DNA from: Paratractidigestivibacter sp963605405
Lineage (GTDB): Bacteria > Actinomycetota > Coriobacteriia > Coriobacteriales > Atopobiaceae
Assembly (NCBI GenBank): GCA_963605405.1
Contig: CAVCUP010000004.1
Coordinates: 62,001-126,000, forward strand
Direction: 5' to 3'
Length of the DNA stretch: 64,000 nt
Part shown: positions 42,286 through 54,763 of the stretch, one piece after another
How the letters are laid out: every line of letters begins with the position of its first letter
How positions within the stretch are numbered: the stretch's first letter is position 1
Translations under genes and position numbers: made by a program
The notes under the pieces: generated by a model
What the model was told of the DNA's origin: nothing
Database searches by the model: none
The model's input: the letters and a program-made list of their open reading frames with translations, nothing else

Positions 42286-44613
42286 CTAGCTGCGGCGACG
42301 GTGCAGGTACACGCCTGCGCCGATTGCGGAGACCGCGACCAGCACGAAGGCAGCGACGGGAACGGCGACGTCGCCGGTCTTCGGCAGCTTGCTCTTGGCG
42401 CTCGTCTTGCTGGCGGCGGACTGGGTCGCGCCGTTGTTGGTAGCGTTGTTGTTAGTGCCGTTGGTGGCGGTGCCGTTGGTGGCGGTGCCGCCGTTGGTGG
42501 TGGTGCCGCCGTTGGTGGTGGTGCCGCCGTTGTTGTTGCCAGCGTCGCCCTTGTCGGTGTCGCCCTTGTCGGTGTCGCCCTTGTTGTCAGAACCGTCGTC
42601 CGTTGCGGACTTCTTGAGGGTGAACTGGTCGAACTGCTTCAGCGATCCGTCGGTGTCCTGGTAGTAAGAAGTGAACACGATGGCGTCGCTCGTCACCTCG
42701 ACGTTGGTGATGGACGGCATGTTCTCCTGCCAGTCGACCGCGGAGAAGGACGGCAGGCCCTGGGCCAGCGAGTTGTTCAGGCGGTAGTACTTGGAGCCGG
42801 AAGCAGAGTCGGCGGTGAGGTAGAAGACCTGGCCTTCCTCGGCGGTCTGCTCGGAAGGCGCGGACTCGCCCTTGCTCACGTCGTAGCCGTCGGGGATGAC
42901 CGGGTTCGTCCCCTCCATGAGGTAGGTGCGGGTGTAGTGGTGGTCGTGGCCCATGAGCACGACGTCGATGCCAAGCTCGCTGAAGATCGGCGAGAGCTCC
43001 TGACGACGCTGGACGATATCCTTATCCGCGTAGTGGTTGGCCACGGAGTAGGTGGAGTGGTGGAAGCTCACGACCGTCCAGACGGCGTCGGTGTTGGAGG
43101 CGAGGGCCTGCTCCATGAACTGCTTGTGCTCGGCCGTGCTCGCGTTGTTGGAGTTGAGCGACATGAACAGCACACCGTTGTAGGAGAACCAGTAGTCGCC
43201 GCCCTGCGAGCCGGCGCCCGAGGTGGCGCCGAGGCTGGACACGTTGGGGTTGTTGAAGTAGTCGCTGTAGCGGGTGTTCGCGGCGACGTGCGCGCCCTCG
43301 TCGTGGTTGCCGACCTCGTTCGCGGTGGTCATAGTGCGAAGGGCATCGGGGGCCAGGTACGCGTCGTACTCGTCGTCGGTCTTGGAGCCGTCGTAATTGT
43401 TGATCTGGTCGCCCATGGAGAACAGGAAGCTCGTGTTGCCGAAGCTCTCCTGAGCAGCGGTCATCATGCTGTTCCAGCCCTCGGCGTCAGAGCCGAGCTT
43501 TCCGGAGGCGCCGATCTGGGGATCGCCGGCAACGAGGAAGCTGAACGCGGAACCGCTGCCGAAGGAGCCGGTGGTGAACTCATAGGCTTCGGACCAGGCG
43601 TCATCGTTGCCCACGCGGTACACATAGGTGGTGTTGGCGGAAAGGCCGTAGATGGTGACCTTGTTCGAGTTGTAGCCCTCGCGCTGAGCGGCGGCCTGGG
43701 TGGCCTGGAGGGTCTTGACGCCGTCGGCGTCCGCAGGGAACGCATCGCCCTCCTTATAGCCGGCGGGCACGGCCACGTACTGGACATACGAGGTGTTGGA
43801 TGAGGTGCCGAGCCAGTTCAGGCTGCGCTGGGACTCCGTGGCGCCGATGCCCAGGAAGGCGTCGATGACCTCGTCGCCGGCGGGCGTCGAGTCGGCAGCA
43901 GCGGAGAGCGTGAGGCTCTTCATGTCGAAGTACACGTCGGAGCTGTCCTCACGGCCGTTGTGGACCTCGACGGTCAGCACGTTGCCCGTGGCCTTGAGGT
44001 CGAGCGAAGCGACGTCGCTGAAGTCGATGGTGCCCGTCTTCGGGTCGCCCGCGTTGGAGCCGCCGTAGTTGGTCGTGCCGTAGATGGGGTCGGTGCCGTC
44101 CTTGATGTTGTTGTCGAACTCGCCGATCACGTGGCCGTTGACCGCGACGATCGCCGCGTCGTCGTAGACGACCTCGCCCGCGATCTTAGCCACAGCGTTG
44201 AGGTCATCGACGTCGAACGTGGTGCGGAAGTAGTAGACGGGGATGTCCTTGCCTTCGTTCTCGCCGCCAACGATGTACTGCGTCAGCAGGTTCGTGGGCG
44301 TGCAGCCGCCGCCCAAGTCGGCGATCTGGCCCCTCTTGGCGCCGAAGCTGCCGGCCGCCGTCTTCCAGGTGATGTCGGCCGTGGCGGCGTCGGTCGTCCA
44401 TGTCTTGCCAAGCTGCTCGTTCGCGTCGCTGTACTGCCAGACAGTGGTTCCGGACGTCACGACCTGCTGGCCGGCCGCGCCGTCGGTGCTCTCGGCGTAC
44501 GCCGGCTGACGGGCGCCCCCGAACGAGATCGCCGTCAGCACCATCAGCGCGACCCCCATCGTCGCGAGGGCGCGGCGCCAGAGGGCGCGCACGCCCGTTG
44601 TTCCTCTCCGCAT
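42286..44613 (-). CDS. LPxTG-anchored purple-acid-phosphatase-like metallophosphoesterase (775 aa)
   Basis: Secreted phosphoesterase fixed to the cell wall. Signal peptide in residues 1-40 ending AYAES. An N-terminal beta-sandwich and a fibronectin-like domain of purple acid phosphatases (SSNTSYVQYVAVPAGY, YGLSANTTYVYRVGND) lead into the catalytic domain: VAGDPQIG near 363, FSMGDQINN near 403, VGNHDEGAH near 438, SFHHSTYS near 518 and MGHDHHYTRTY near 556. The linker 690-735 is Thr/Asn/Gly-rich with DKGDTDKGD repeats. The C-terminus has LPKTGD, a hydrophobic helix and HRRRS. Start ATG 44613 follows CGGAGAT. Likely releases phosphate from extracellular substrates. Confidence 0.92.
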   Translation of the reverse strand: MRRGTTGVRALWRRALATMGVALMVLTAISFGGARQPAYAESTDGAAGQQVVTSGTTVWQYSDANEQLGKTWTTDAATADITWKTAAGSFGAKRGQIADLGGGCTPTNLLTQYIVGGENEGKDIPVYYFRTTFDVDDLNAVAKIAGEVVYDDAAIVAVNGHVIGEFDNNIKDGTDPIYGTTNYGGSNAGDPKTGTIDFSDVASLDLKATGNVLTVEVHNGREDSSDVYFDMKSLTLSAAADSTPAGDEVIDAFLGIGATESQRSLNWLGTSSNTSYVQYVAVPAGYKEGDAFPADADGVKTLQATQAAAQREGYNSNKVTIYGLSANTTYVYRVGNDDAWSEAYEFTTGSFGSGSAFSFLVAGDPQIGASGKLGSDAEGWNSMMTAAQESFGNTSFLFSMGDQINNYDGSKTDDEYDAYLAPDALRTMTTANEVGNHDEGAHVAANTRYSDYFNNPNVSSLGATSGAGSQGGDYWFSYNGVLFMSLNSNNASTAEHKQFMEQALASNTDAVWTVVSFHHSTYSVANHYADKDIVQRRQELSPIFSELGIDVVLMGHDHHYTRTYLMEGTNPVIPDGYDVSKGESAPSEQTAEEGQVFYLTADSASGSKYYRLNNSLAQGLPSFSAVDWQENMPSITNVEVTSDAIVFTSYYQDTDGSLKQFDQFTLKKSATDDGSDNKGDTDKGDTDKGDAGNNNGGTTTNGGTTTNGGTATNGTATNGTNNNATNNGATQSAASKTSAKSKLPKTGDVAVPVAAFVLVAVSAIGAGVYLHRRRS

Positions 44614-44919
44614 TCAAATCTCCGTTTCTCTGCGTACGTCGTGTGCCCCCCAAAAGGGGCTCGAGCACCACGTCACGCAGACAACGGCGATGGCGCTCAT
44701 GCCTCGAACACTTTAGGTTCCTTTCATCCATGGCCCGTAATGCGCGGTCACCGTTTTCGTATGCTTCCCGTAAAGATTGGGCCTGCTTTGTCAGTGAATT
44801 AATAAATACGCAGGTAAATGCAGTGGTTCGTCATACGGCAAGAAGGGCAGTCGCCTGGCGACCGCCCTTCCATACATCAGGTGTTTAATTGTCTGACTTT
44901 CATGCGACCTTGCGGGGCG
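44614..44919. other. 306-base gap upstream of the LPxTG phosphatase gene
   Basis: No gene seen. The AT-rich stretch 44770-44825 (TTAATAAATACGC) probably carries the phosphatase promoter on the minus strand. The clpB terminator hairpin is at 44842-44870. Confidence 0.5.
44842..44870 (-). terminator. Terminator-like hairpin after clpB
   Basis: GAAGGGC plus GTCGC stems closing on a three-base loop with one A-C mismatch; TTCTTGCC follows on the minus strand. It lies 50 bases past the clpB stop. Confidence 0.65.
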
Positions 44920-47547
<2,628 letters not shown>

Positions 47548-47644
47548 AGTCGTCACCCTTTCTGGGCGCCGCACGCGACACGTTGCCCGCGCGGCTCGTC
47601 GTTTATCACTGGTTCTTATGCCCCATGAGTGATTTAGCTATACA

Positions 47645-47671
47645 AAATCTAAGTGTGTTCGCATTAGATTT
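47645..47671 (-). promoter_or_regulatory. HspR-type operator upstream of clpB
   Basis: AAATCTAA-N11-TTAGATTT. On the minus strand TTGTATAG follows directly, resembling the TATGTATAG after the dnaK site, so the operator would overlap the promoter. Confidence 0.78.
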
Positions 47672-47757
47672 ATAGCGCCCAACCGAATATCAGACTGAGC
47701 ATCACGACGGCTGGAACTGCCATTCGGAGACCCGCGCCCGCTTATCCTGCCGTCCGC

Positions 47758-47976
47758 AAGGTTTTGCGCCAAGTGCGACGCCGGGGCATGTCCGTTGCAA
47801 GGTTTTGCGCCAAGTGCAGCGTAAACTCCGGCTTCAAATAGTCCACACCTCATCTTAGAACGACAAAACCCCAGTTGGGCGAAGCCCAACTGGGGTTAAT
47901 CACTCAGATTAACGTCGCACTTGGCGCAAAACCTTGCAGGACAGGGGCACCTACGCTGCACTTGGCGCAAAACCTT
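47758..47976. repeat. Family A double inverted-repeat element, copy 2
   Basis: Four 23-base units (core TTTTGCGCCAAGTG): forward at 47758-47780 and 47799-47821, inverted at 47913-47935 and 47954-47976. Spacing within each pair is exactly 41 bases, as in copy 1 at 3025. Spacer sequences differ between copies. It occupies the 480-base gap between clpB and hspR together with a terminator and the clpB operator. Confidence 0.92.
47867..47897 (-). terminator. Probable terminator of the dnaK-grpE-dnaJ-hspR operon
   Basis: Perfect 14-base stem AACCCCAGTTGGGC with a three-base loop. On the minus strand it runs into TTTTGTCGTT. It lies at the centre of the family A element, 130 bases past the hspR stop. 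Confidence 0.75.
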
Positions 47977-48027
47977 GCAGAACGTCGATGCCCAGGCCGC
48001 GGTCAGCTCCAGATTTAGACCGGCGCG

Positions 48028-48456
48028 CTACTCTTCGCCGCCGCCGCTCCCGCCGCCGAGCAGCTTGCGCATAACGACCTCGGGGTTCGAGGTGTCGTAA
48101 CGCGCAAGTGAGGTGATACGCTCCTGCACACGGTACTCGCGGAGCTCCTCCTCCATGCGACGCACCTTCTCGCGGAGCTGCTCGACCTCGTCCTGCAGCT
48201 CGAGCTCGCGCTCGCGCATGTCGATGATGCGCACGACGCCGGCAAGGTTTATGCCCTCGTCGGTCAGCTTGGAGATGAGGTTCAGCCGGTCGATATCCGC
48301 CTGGCTGTACAGGCGGGTGTTGCCGCGCGAGCGCCCGGGGTTCACCAGGCCCTTCTGTTCATAGACGCGCAGGGTCTGCGGGTGCATGCCCGTGAGCTCA
48401 GCCGCCACGCTGATCATGTAGAGCGGCTTGTTGCGGCCCTCGTCGCTACGCGCCAT
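48028..48456 (-). CDS. hspR: Heat-shock repressor HspR, MerR family (142 aa)
   Basis: N-terminal MerR winged helix (ISVAAELTGMHPQTLRVYEQ, then RSRGNTRLYSQADIDRL), a coiled coil (ELELQDEVEQLREKVRRMEEELREY) and a Gly/Glu C-terminus. HspR represses dnaK-type operons with DnaK as co-repressor in other actinobacteria. Start ATG 48456 has GAGGAGG eight bases upstream and lies within the dnaJ stop region (11-base overlap). It is the last gene of dnaK-grpE-dnaJ-hspR, the classic actinobacterial order. Three palindromes of one type in the window are its likely targets. Confidence 0.94.
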   Translation of the reverse strand: MARSDEGRNKPLYMISVAAELTGMHPQTLRVYEQKGLVNPGRSRGNTRLYSQADIDRLNLISKLTDEGINLAGVVRIIDMRERELELQDEVEQLREKVRRMEEELREYRVQERITSLARYDTSNPEVVMRKLLGGGSGGGEE

Positions 48457-49381
48457 AGCGCTCGACCTCCTCGCGGTAGTCGCGCTCATCGGCCGCCTTC
48501 AGGGCCTCTATCGCCTCACGCTCCTTCTTGGAGAGCAGCGTCGGCACCTTGACCTGCACCGTCACATAGAGCGCGCCGACCGAGCCCTTGCGCTTCACGT
48601 CAGGCGCACCGAGGTCCTTGAAGCGGAAGGTCTTACCCGCCTGCGTTCCGGCGGGAACCTTGAGACGCACCGTCTTGCCGGAAGGCGTGGGCACATCGAC
48701 GGTCGTGCCCAGGGCCGCCTCATACATCGAGAGCGGCAGCTCCATGCGCACGTCCGCGCCGTCGCGCTTAAAGAGCGGGTGCTCGGCCACGTTCGTGGTG
48801 ATCACGAGGTCGCCACGGGCGCCGCCGTTGACGCCCGTCTCGCCGCGGCCGCGGTAGCGCAGCTTGCCGCCGTCGATCGCGCCGGCCGGGATCTTTACCG
48901 TGAGGGTCTGCTCCTCGCCCGTGGACGGCACGCGGTAGGTGACCTTGCGGCTCGCGCCGGAAAACGCCTCCTCGGCCGTGACGTCGATGGACATAGTGAG
49001 GTCGGAACCCTTACTTGGTCGATTCGAGCGCGCTCCAGCCGCCCCACCGAAGATGGAGGAGAAATCAAACCCGCCGAAACCCGAGGGGTCCGCGCCCATC
49101 CCGCCGAAGATATCCGCCCAGTTGCCGCCGACGTTCGTGCTGTAGCCGCCCGAGCGCCCGGCCCCTGGAATGCCCCCGAACATCAAGAGCTGATCGTATT
49201 CCTTGCGCTTCTGCTTATCGGACAGCGTGGTATACGCCTCGCTGACCTCTTTAAACTTGGCCTCATCGCCACCAGCATCGGGGTGATACTTTGCCGCCAG
49301 CTTACGGAAGGCCTTCTTGATGTCGTCGTCGGTGGCGTCGCGCTTTACGCCGAGGACGTCGTAGTAGTTTCTCTCTGCCAT
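48446..49381 (-). CDS. dnaJ: J-domain chaperone without zinc finger (DnaJ/CbpA type, 311 aa)
   Basis: Co-chaperone stimulating DnaK ATPase. J-domain residues 5-70 with AAKYHPDAGGDE (HPD at 33-35), a Gly/Phe-rich linker at 70-120 (FGGMGADPSGFGGFDFSS), then the two beta-sandwich substrate domains (VKIPAGAIDGGKLRYRGRGE, VKVPAGTQAGKTFRFKDLG). The four CxxCxGxG zinc-finger repeats of classical DnaJ are absent, so this is a class II protein. It follows grpE by 62 bases that include a GC hairpin, and overlaps hspR. Confidence 0.94.
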   Translation of the reverse strand: MAERNYYDVLGVKRDATDDDIKKAFRKLAAKYHPDAGGDEAKFKEVSEAYTTLSDKQKRKEYDQLLMFGGIPGAGRSGGYSTNVGGNWADIFGGMGADPSGFGGFDFSSIFGGAAGARSNRPSKGSDLTMSIDVTAEEAFSGASRKVTYRVPSTGEEQTLTVKIPAGAIDGGKLRYRGRGETGVNGGARGDLVITTNVAEHPLFKRDGADVRMELPLSMYEAALGTTVDVPTPSGKTVRLKVPAGTQAGKTFRFKDLGAPDVKRKGSVGALYVTVQVKVPTLLSKKEREAIEALKAADERDYREEVERYGA

Positions 49382-49443
49382 GGGTGCACGAGCCCCCTTT
49401 CAAAGAATCGCGCCCGAGCATGTGCCCGGGCGCCAAGGAACAA

Positions 49444-50235
49444 TTACTTGTCGGCGCCGTCCTTCTCGGCAGCGTCGCCCTCGGGCTCAGGCGCAGGCCG
49501 CTTAGGACCGCCGAAGGTTACCGTGACCATCGCGGTGCGGATGACCTTGTCGCCCATCTTGTAGCCCTTCTGATACACCTGGGCCACCGTCTCGTCGTAG
49601 GCCTCCTTGTCCTCGACGCGACCGACGGCCTGCTGAGAAAGCGGCTCAAAAGCCTGACCGGCCGGATCGATGGCCTCGACGCCCTCGCGCGCGAGCACGT
49701 CGACCATCTTCGCGTGAACGGCGTCGATACCGTCAACGAACTGCTTGAGCTGCTCGTTGCCATCGGTGGCGCCGGCGTGCTCAATCGCGCGCTCCATGTC
49801 GTCGATGACGGGAAGAAGCGAGCAGACGAGCTTCTCGGCGGCGCGCTCCTTCTCTGCGAGGCGCTCAGCAGCGGTGCGGCGGCGATAGTTTTCCCAATCC
49901 GCCTGCAGGCGCGCCAGGCGCTCGGCGGCCTCGGCGGCCTGCTTCTTTGCCGCGGCAATGGTCTCGTCCACATCAGCGAGCTTCTTCGCGAGCTCGTCGC
50001 GCTCCGCGCGGAGCTTTCCTGCATCGGAGGCGAGCTCGCGCTCGGCAGCCTCCTCGCCGGCGCGGATGGCGGCCTCCACGCGGGCGCGCTCCTCGGCCTC
50101 GGGGTCCAGCTCAACCTCGGGGGCACTATCGGTTGCGGGCGCGGCCTGATCGCCGTTGCCGCCCTGGGCATCGTTTACGGCCTCGGTCTCGGGGACCTCG
50201 ACCTTCTCTTCATCTGATTCGATGGGCACTTTCAC
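49444..50235 (-). CDS. grpE: Nucleotide exchange factor GrpE (263 aa)
   Basis: Releases ADP from DnaK. A long acidic, low-complexity N-terminus (~75 residues) and a long coiled coil (ELAKKLADVDETIAAAKKQA) precede the conserved core: LQADWENYRRRTAAE, VCSLLPVIDDMERAIEHA, VDVLAREGVEAIDPAGQAFEP and the C-terminal wing VAQVYQKGYKMGDKVIRTAMV. At 263 residues it is longer than typical (~200) because of the N-terminus. Start GTG 50235 has AAGGAGGG upstream. Second gene of the operon. Confidence 0.95.
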   Translation of the reverse strand: MKVPIESDEEKVEVPETEAVNDAQGGNGDQAAPATDSAPEVELDPEAEERARVEAAIRAGEEAAERELASDAGKLRAERDELAKKLADVDETIAAAKKQAAEAAERLARLQADWENYRRRTAAERLAEKERAAEKLVCSLLPVIDDMERAIEHAGATDGNEQLKQFVDGIDAVHAKMVDVLAREGVEAIDPAGQAFEPLSQQAVGRVEDKEAYDETVAQVYQKGYKMGDKVIRTAMVTVTFGGPKRPAPEPEGDAAEKDGADK

Positions 50236-50263
50236 GTCACCCTCCTTTTACTTACCTAGAAGA

Positions 50264-50287
50264 GAGGCGGCCGGCTGGGGCCGCCTC
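50264..50287 (-). terminator. Intra-operon hairpin between dnaK and grpE
   Basis: GAGGCGGC/GCCGCCTC stem with an eight-base loop in the 120-base dnaK-grpE spacer. CTCTTCTAG follows on the minus strand. It may partially attenuate, or mark the 3' end of a dnaK-only mRNA, keeping DnaK more abundant than its co-chaperones. Confidence 0.5.
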
Positions 50288-50355
50288 CCGAATCAATCGT
50301 TTGCTAGCGTGCGCTCGCGCGGGGAGTCGCTTCCCTCGCGACGCTCGTTCGCCGA

Positions 50356-52245
<1,890 letters not shown>

Positions 52246-52352
52246 GATTACGGTCCTTTCTGCTTGCGCGCGGCGGGCCCTTTCGGCCGCGGCGCGCCCT
52301 TTTCTGCGTTGTACGTTTGAGGTTATCCCCTATGCGTTTTGATTCTATACAT

Positions 52353-52377
52353 AATCTAAGTCTCCACACATTAGATT
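52353..52377 (-). promoter_or_regulatory. HspR-type operator and promoter of the dnaK operon
   Basis: AATCTAA-N11-TTAGATT. On the minus strand it is followed by ATGTATAGAAT, containing a plausible -10 (TATAGA), so repressor binding would block the promoter. Third site of the same type in the window. Confidence 0.78.
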
Positions 52378-52459
52378 TTTTGCTGGAGGCATTTTAGGGG
52401 CGCCGGGCGGCAGGATGAAATGACCGGAAGGCCAGGTGGGGCGGTTGGAAACGTCGGCC

Positions 52460-53008
52460 CTAATCGAGCAGACAGTGCTCAAAGCGGCCGTCCACATAGA
52501 GGCCGTAGCTGTGGGTACCGTCTTTGGGGATGCCCACCGAGCCGGGGTTGAAGACCGTGACGCCCTCGTGGCCCTCGACCTCCTGGAGGACCTTCTTGTG
52601 GGTGTGGCCGTAAATGAGCGCGGAGCCCACAGTCAGGGCCGGCCAGCTGTCCACGCTATTGTGGATGCCGGGGCCGTAGATGTGGCCGTGCGTGAAGAAG
52701 AGCGTGCGGCCGTCGGCGGCCGGATCGACCAGGATGTTGTGGTCGGCCATGCAGGGGAATCCCAGAACCATCTGGTCGACCTCTGCCTCGCAGTTGCCGC
52801 GCACGGCGATGACCTGGTCGGCAATGCTGTTGAGCATCTCTATGACGCGCTTGGGAGCGTAGTCTGTGGGCAGGTCGTTGCGGGGACCGTGATAGAGCAT
52901 GTCGCCAAGGAGCACGACGCGGTCCGGCTGCTCTGCCTCGATGACGTCCATGAGCTTGCCGCACCAGTCGGCGGCGCCGTGGATATCGGATGCGATGACG
53001 AGTTTCAT
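52460..53008 (-). CDS. YfcE-type metallophosphodiesterase (182 aa)
   Basis: Small calcineurin-like phosphoesterase with a dinuclear metal site: LVIASDIHGAADW at residues 3-15, VVLLGDMLYHGPRN near 33, VIAVRGNCEAEVD near 67, TLFFTHGHIYGPG near 103, LIYGHTHKKVL near 127 and FNPGSVGIPKDG near 147. The set matches YfcE/MJ0936 enzymes acting on phosphodiesters in vitro. Start ATG 53008 with GGGGAGAAG upstream; the longer frame is unsupported. It is divergent from the nuclease-like gene, with a family B element in the 222-base intergenic space. Confidence 0.92.
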   Translation of the reverse strand: MKLVIASDIHGAADWCGKLMDVIEAEQPDRVVLLGDMLYHGPRNDLPTDYAPKRVIEMLNSIADQVIAVRGNCEAEVDQMVLGFPCMADHNILVDPAADGRTLFFTHGHIYGPGIHNSVDSWPALTVGSALIYGHTHKKVLQEVEGHEGVTVFNPGSVGIPKDGTHSYGLYVDGRFEHCLLD

Positions 53009-53075
53009 GGGCTTCTCCCCTGGTTCGCGGGTGCTTCTGATGACCCCAATCCTACCGCGAGGGCTTCGGACGGCC

Positions 53076-53214
53076 AAACTCTGAGATTTCGCACTTTAAA
53101 GCCTCGTTGTCCAAGTATCGAGGTCCGAATAAAGATGATTACCAGGGCAAACGCCGCGCTTGGCGAGTCTTCTACTCCGCCTGGCGGATTTTAAAGTGCG
53201 AAAACCCAGAGTTC
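53076..53214. repeat. Family B inverted-repeat element, copy 2
   Basis: Arms at 53076-53100 and 53190-53214 (core TTTCGCACTTTAAA) with four mismatches, total 139 bases. The loop keeps CCAGGGCAAAC and TCTACTC blocks at the same positions as copies 1 and 3. The right arm ends 16 bases before the start codon of the 383-residue gene, so the element forms that gene's 5' region. Confidence 0.9.
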
Positions 53215-53230
53215 CATCTAAAGTCGCGCC

Positions 53231-54382
53231 ATGGACATCAAGATTTGTGACTCAACGGCCTTCCGCTACTGGCGCATCCCGCCCATAGCCCAGCTTTTGG
53301 CAGCCGCGCCGGAAGCCGACGCGCGCTTGGCCAAGGTCCTGACCGCCGACGACCTCGAGGCGCTTTCTGCGCGAGCAATCAGCGCCCGCGAGAAAGCCAG
53401 GCGAGCGCATTGCGGTCACGCCGGGGAGCTTTACCGCACGATAGCCGAGGCCGTCCCCTTGCTAAGTCTTTGCGGGAACGAACCGTTTGAAGTTTTGGCC
53501 CGGGACGGTCGGGCCGTTCGGAGATCGAGCCTCGTGGAGCCACGAGTCTGGAGCGCAGGGGCGCCGGTCGGCGGCACGCGTGAGGCCACGGGGTTGTTTG
53601 ACGTCACGTCCCCGGAATTCACCTTACAACAGCTCGCCGCACGGTCGAGCCTCGAGCGAACGCTTCTCCTTGCGAGTGAGCTATGCGGCGAGTTTTCTGT
53701 ATTTAGCCCTCCGGCCGAGATCGCACATGTGATCCAGCGGCTCTGCAACTCACGGACCCTGCCCAAAATCGGAGGCTGGGAACCTTGCCTCGACGGAAGC
53801 GGACGGCTCACCAACCTGTGGAAGAGGCCGGCGCTCACAACCCCTAAAGAACTGCAGCGCCTTGCCGAGACGAGCGACTCGCCCCGCGGTCGCGCGAGGC
53901 TCTCCCTCGCTGCCGACCTCGTGGTTCCGGGCGCAGCCTCCCCTTTCGAGGTTCAGGCGGGCCTACTTCTTGGGTTGTCCAGGCGACGCGGCGGAGCGGG
54001 CCTGGGCGGTTTCGAGTTCAACCATAAGGTCTGGCTCACTCCCGACGCCAAATTGCTCGCCAAGCGCGGGAGCTGCTCATGTGACTTGTACTGGGACGAA
54101 GGGCTGGACGTCGAATGCCACAGCATCACCTGGCACACCGAACGCGACAGCCAGTTGTCGGACTTCACGCGAGAGACGGCGTTGGAGCTCATGGGTATTG
54201 AGGTGCTGCCCATCACCTACGAGCAGCTGACCTCGCAGCGGCAGTTCAACGCCGTCGTGCGGATCATCGCCTCAAAGCTGGGGCGCAAGCAGGTAAAGGC
54301 GACCGAAGCGTCGCGCACGGCGGAAAACCGCCTGCGCAAGGAGATCCTGGGCGTGGATTGGCTTAGCCTTCCCAATGCGTAA
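53231..54382 (+). CDS. AbiEi/DUF559-like predicted nuclease-fold protein bracketed by inverted-repeat elements (383 aa)
   Basis: No characterised homologue recognised. N-terminal CDSTAFRYWRIPP and the central VTSPEFTLQQLAARSSLERT, ASELCGEF and ASPFEVQAGLLLGL blocks resemble a lineage-restricted protein family I recall from Coriobacteriia genomes. The C-terminal third has a PD-(D/E)xK-like pattern: Asp in SCSCDLYWDEG (~286), then LDVECHSITWH (~295) with E-x-H where E-x-D/K is usual, then LELMGIEVLPITYEQL, as in DUF559/Vsr and AbiEi C-domains. No strong ribosome-binding site precedes ATG 53231. Codon choice is less GC-extreme than neighbours, suggesting transfer. Family B elements lie 16 bases before the start and 78 bases after the stop. 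Confidence 0.75.
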   Translation: MDIKICDSTAFRYWRIPPIAQLLAAAPEADARLAKVLTADDLEALSARAISAREKARRAHCGHAGELYRTIAEAVPLLSLCGNEPFEVLARDGRAVRRSSLVEPRVWSAGAPVGGTREATGLFDVTSPEFTLQQLAARSSLERTLLLASELCGEFSVFSPPAEIAHVIQRLCNSRTLPKIGGWEPCLDGSGRLTNLWKRPALTTPKELQRLAETSDSPRGRARLSLAADLVVPGAASPFEVQAGLLLGLSRRRGGAGLGGFEFNHKVWLTPDAKLLAKRGSCSCDLYWDEGLDVECHSITWHTERDSQLSDFTRETALELMGIEVLPITYEQLTSQRQFNAVVRIIASKLGRKQVKATEASRTAENRLRKEILGVDWLSLPNA

Positions 54383-54460
54383 AGGCCCACTGGGCCAATG
54401 CGGCTACTCGTTGCCCCCGTTTTGAGTCCCGGCCCGGCGTTCTAGGGGGCGCGCTGAAAC

Positions 54461-54600
54461 AAACTCTGAGATTTCGCACTTTAAAACCGAGTCGTGAAAG
54501 TAGACGGGAAACCGAACCCCTTTGCCAACTGGGCAAACACCGATGCCGACCGATTGGCTACTCGGTGGACCGAATTTTAAAGTGCGAAATCTCAGAGTTT
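54461..54600. repeat. Family B inverted-repeat element, copy 3
   Basis: Perfect 26-base arms at 54461-54486 and 54575-54600 (core TTTCGCACTTTAAAA), total 140 bases. Nested AGTAG/CTACT pairing and loop block GCCAACTGGGCAAAC. It follows the 383-residue gene in the 381-base gap before dedA; 54383-54460 and 54640-54763 show no gene. Confidence 0.92.
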
Positions 54601-54618
54601 ATAAGTCGCGACATGAAA

Positions 54619-54639
54619 AACGACCCCGGAGGGGCCGTT
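54619..54639 (-). terminator. Rho-independent terminator of the dedA gene
   Basis: AACG-CCCC/GGGG-CGTT stem with one mismatch and a three-base loop. On the minus strand it is followed by TTTTTCATG. It lies about 125 bases past the dedA stop. Confidence 0.75.
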
Positions 54640-54763
54640 ATTAGTGGGCGGAGCAAGGTTTGCACCGGAAAGCCGGTGTCATGCCGAGGGGCGAGCCTTT
54701 GCGCCGGGTCGCACGGGCCGCATCCTCGGCACCGCAACCCCGTCGCCCGCGGCCTTACGCCTG

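Noticed and set aside
41035..43803. 922-codon plus-strand open frame spanning YibE/F and phosphatase genes
   Set aside because: Crosses two well-supported genes on the other strand and the terminator between them.
52246..52459. CIRCE (HrcA) operator upstream of dnaK
   Set aside because: TTAGCACTC-N9-GAGTGCTAA is absent; the palindrome present is AATCTAA-N11-TTAGATT, and hspR, not hrcA, is in the operon.
53076..54600. Ordinary insertion sequence around the 383-residue gene
   Set aside because: The flanking units are complete palindromic elements, not simple terminal inverted repeats; no DDE, HUH or serine recombinase motif is in the protein, and no target-site duplication could be identified.
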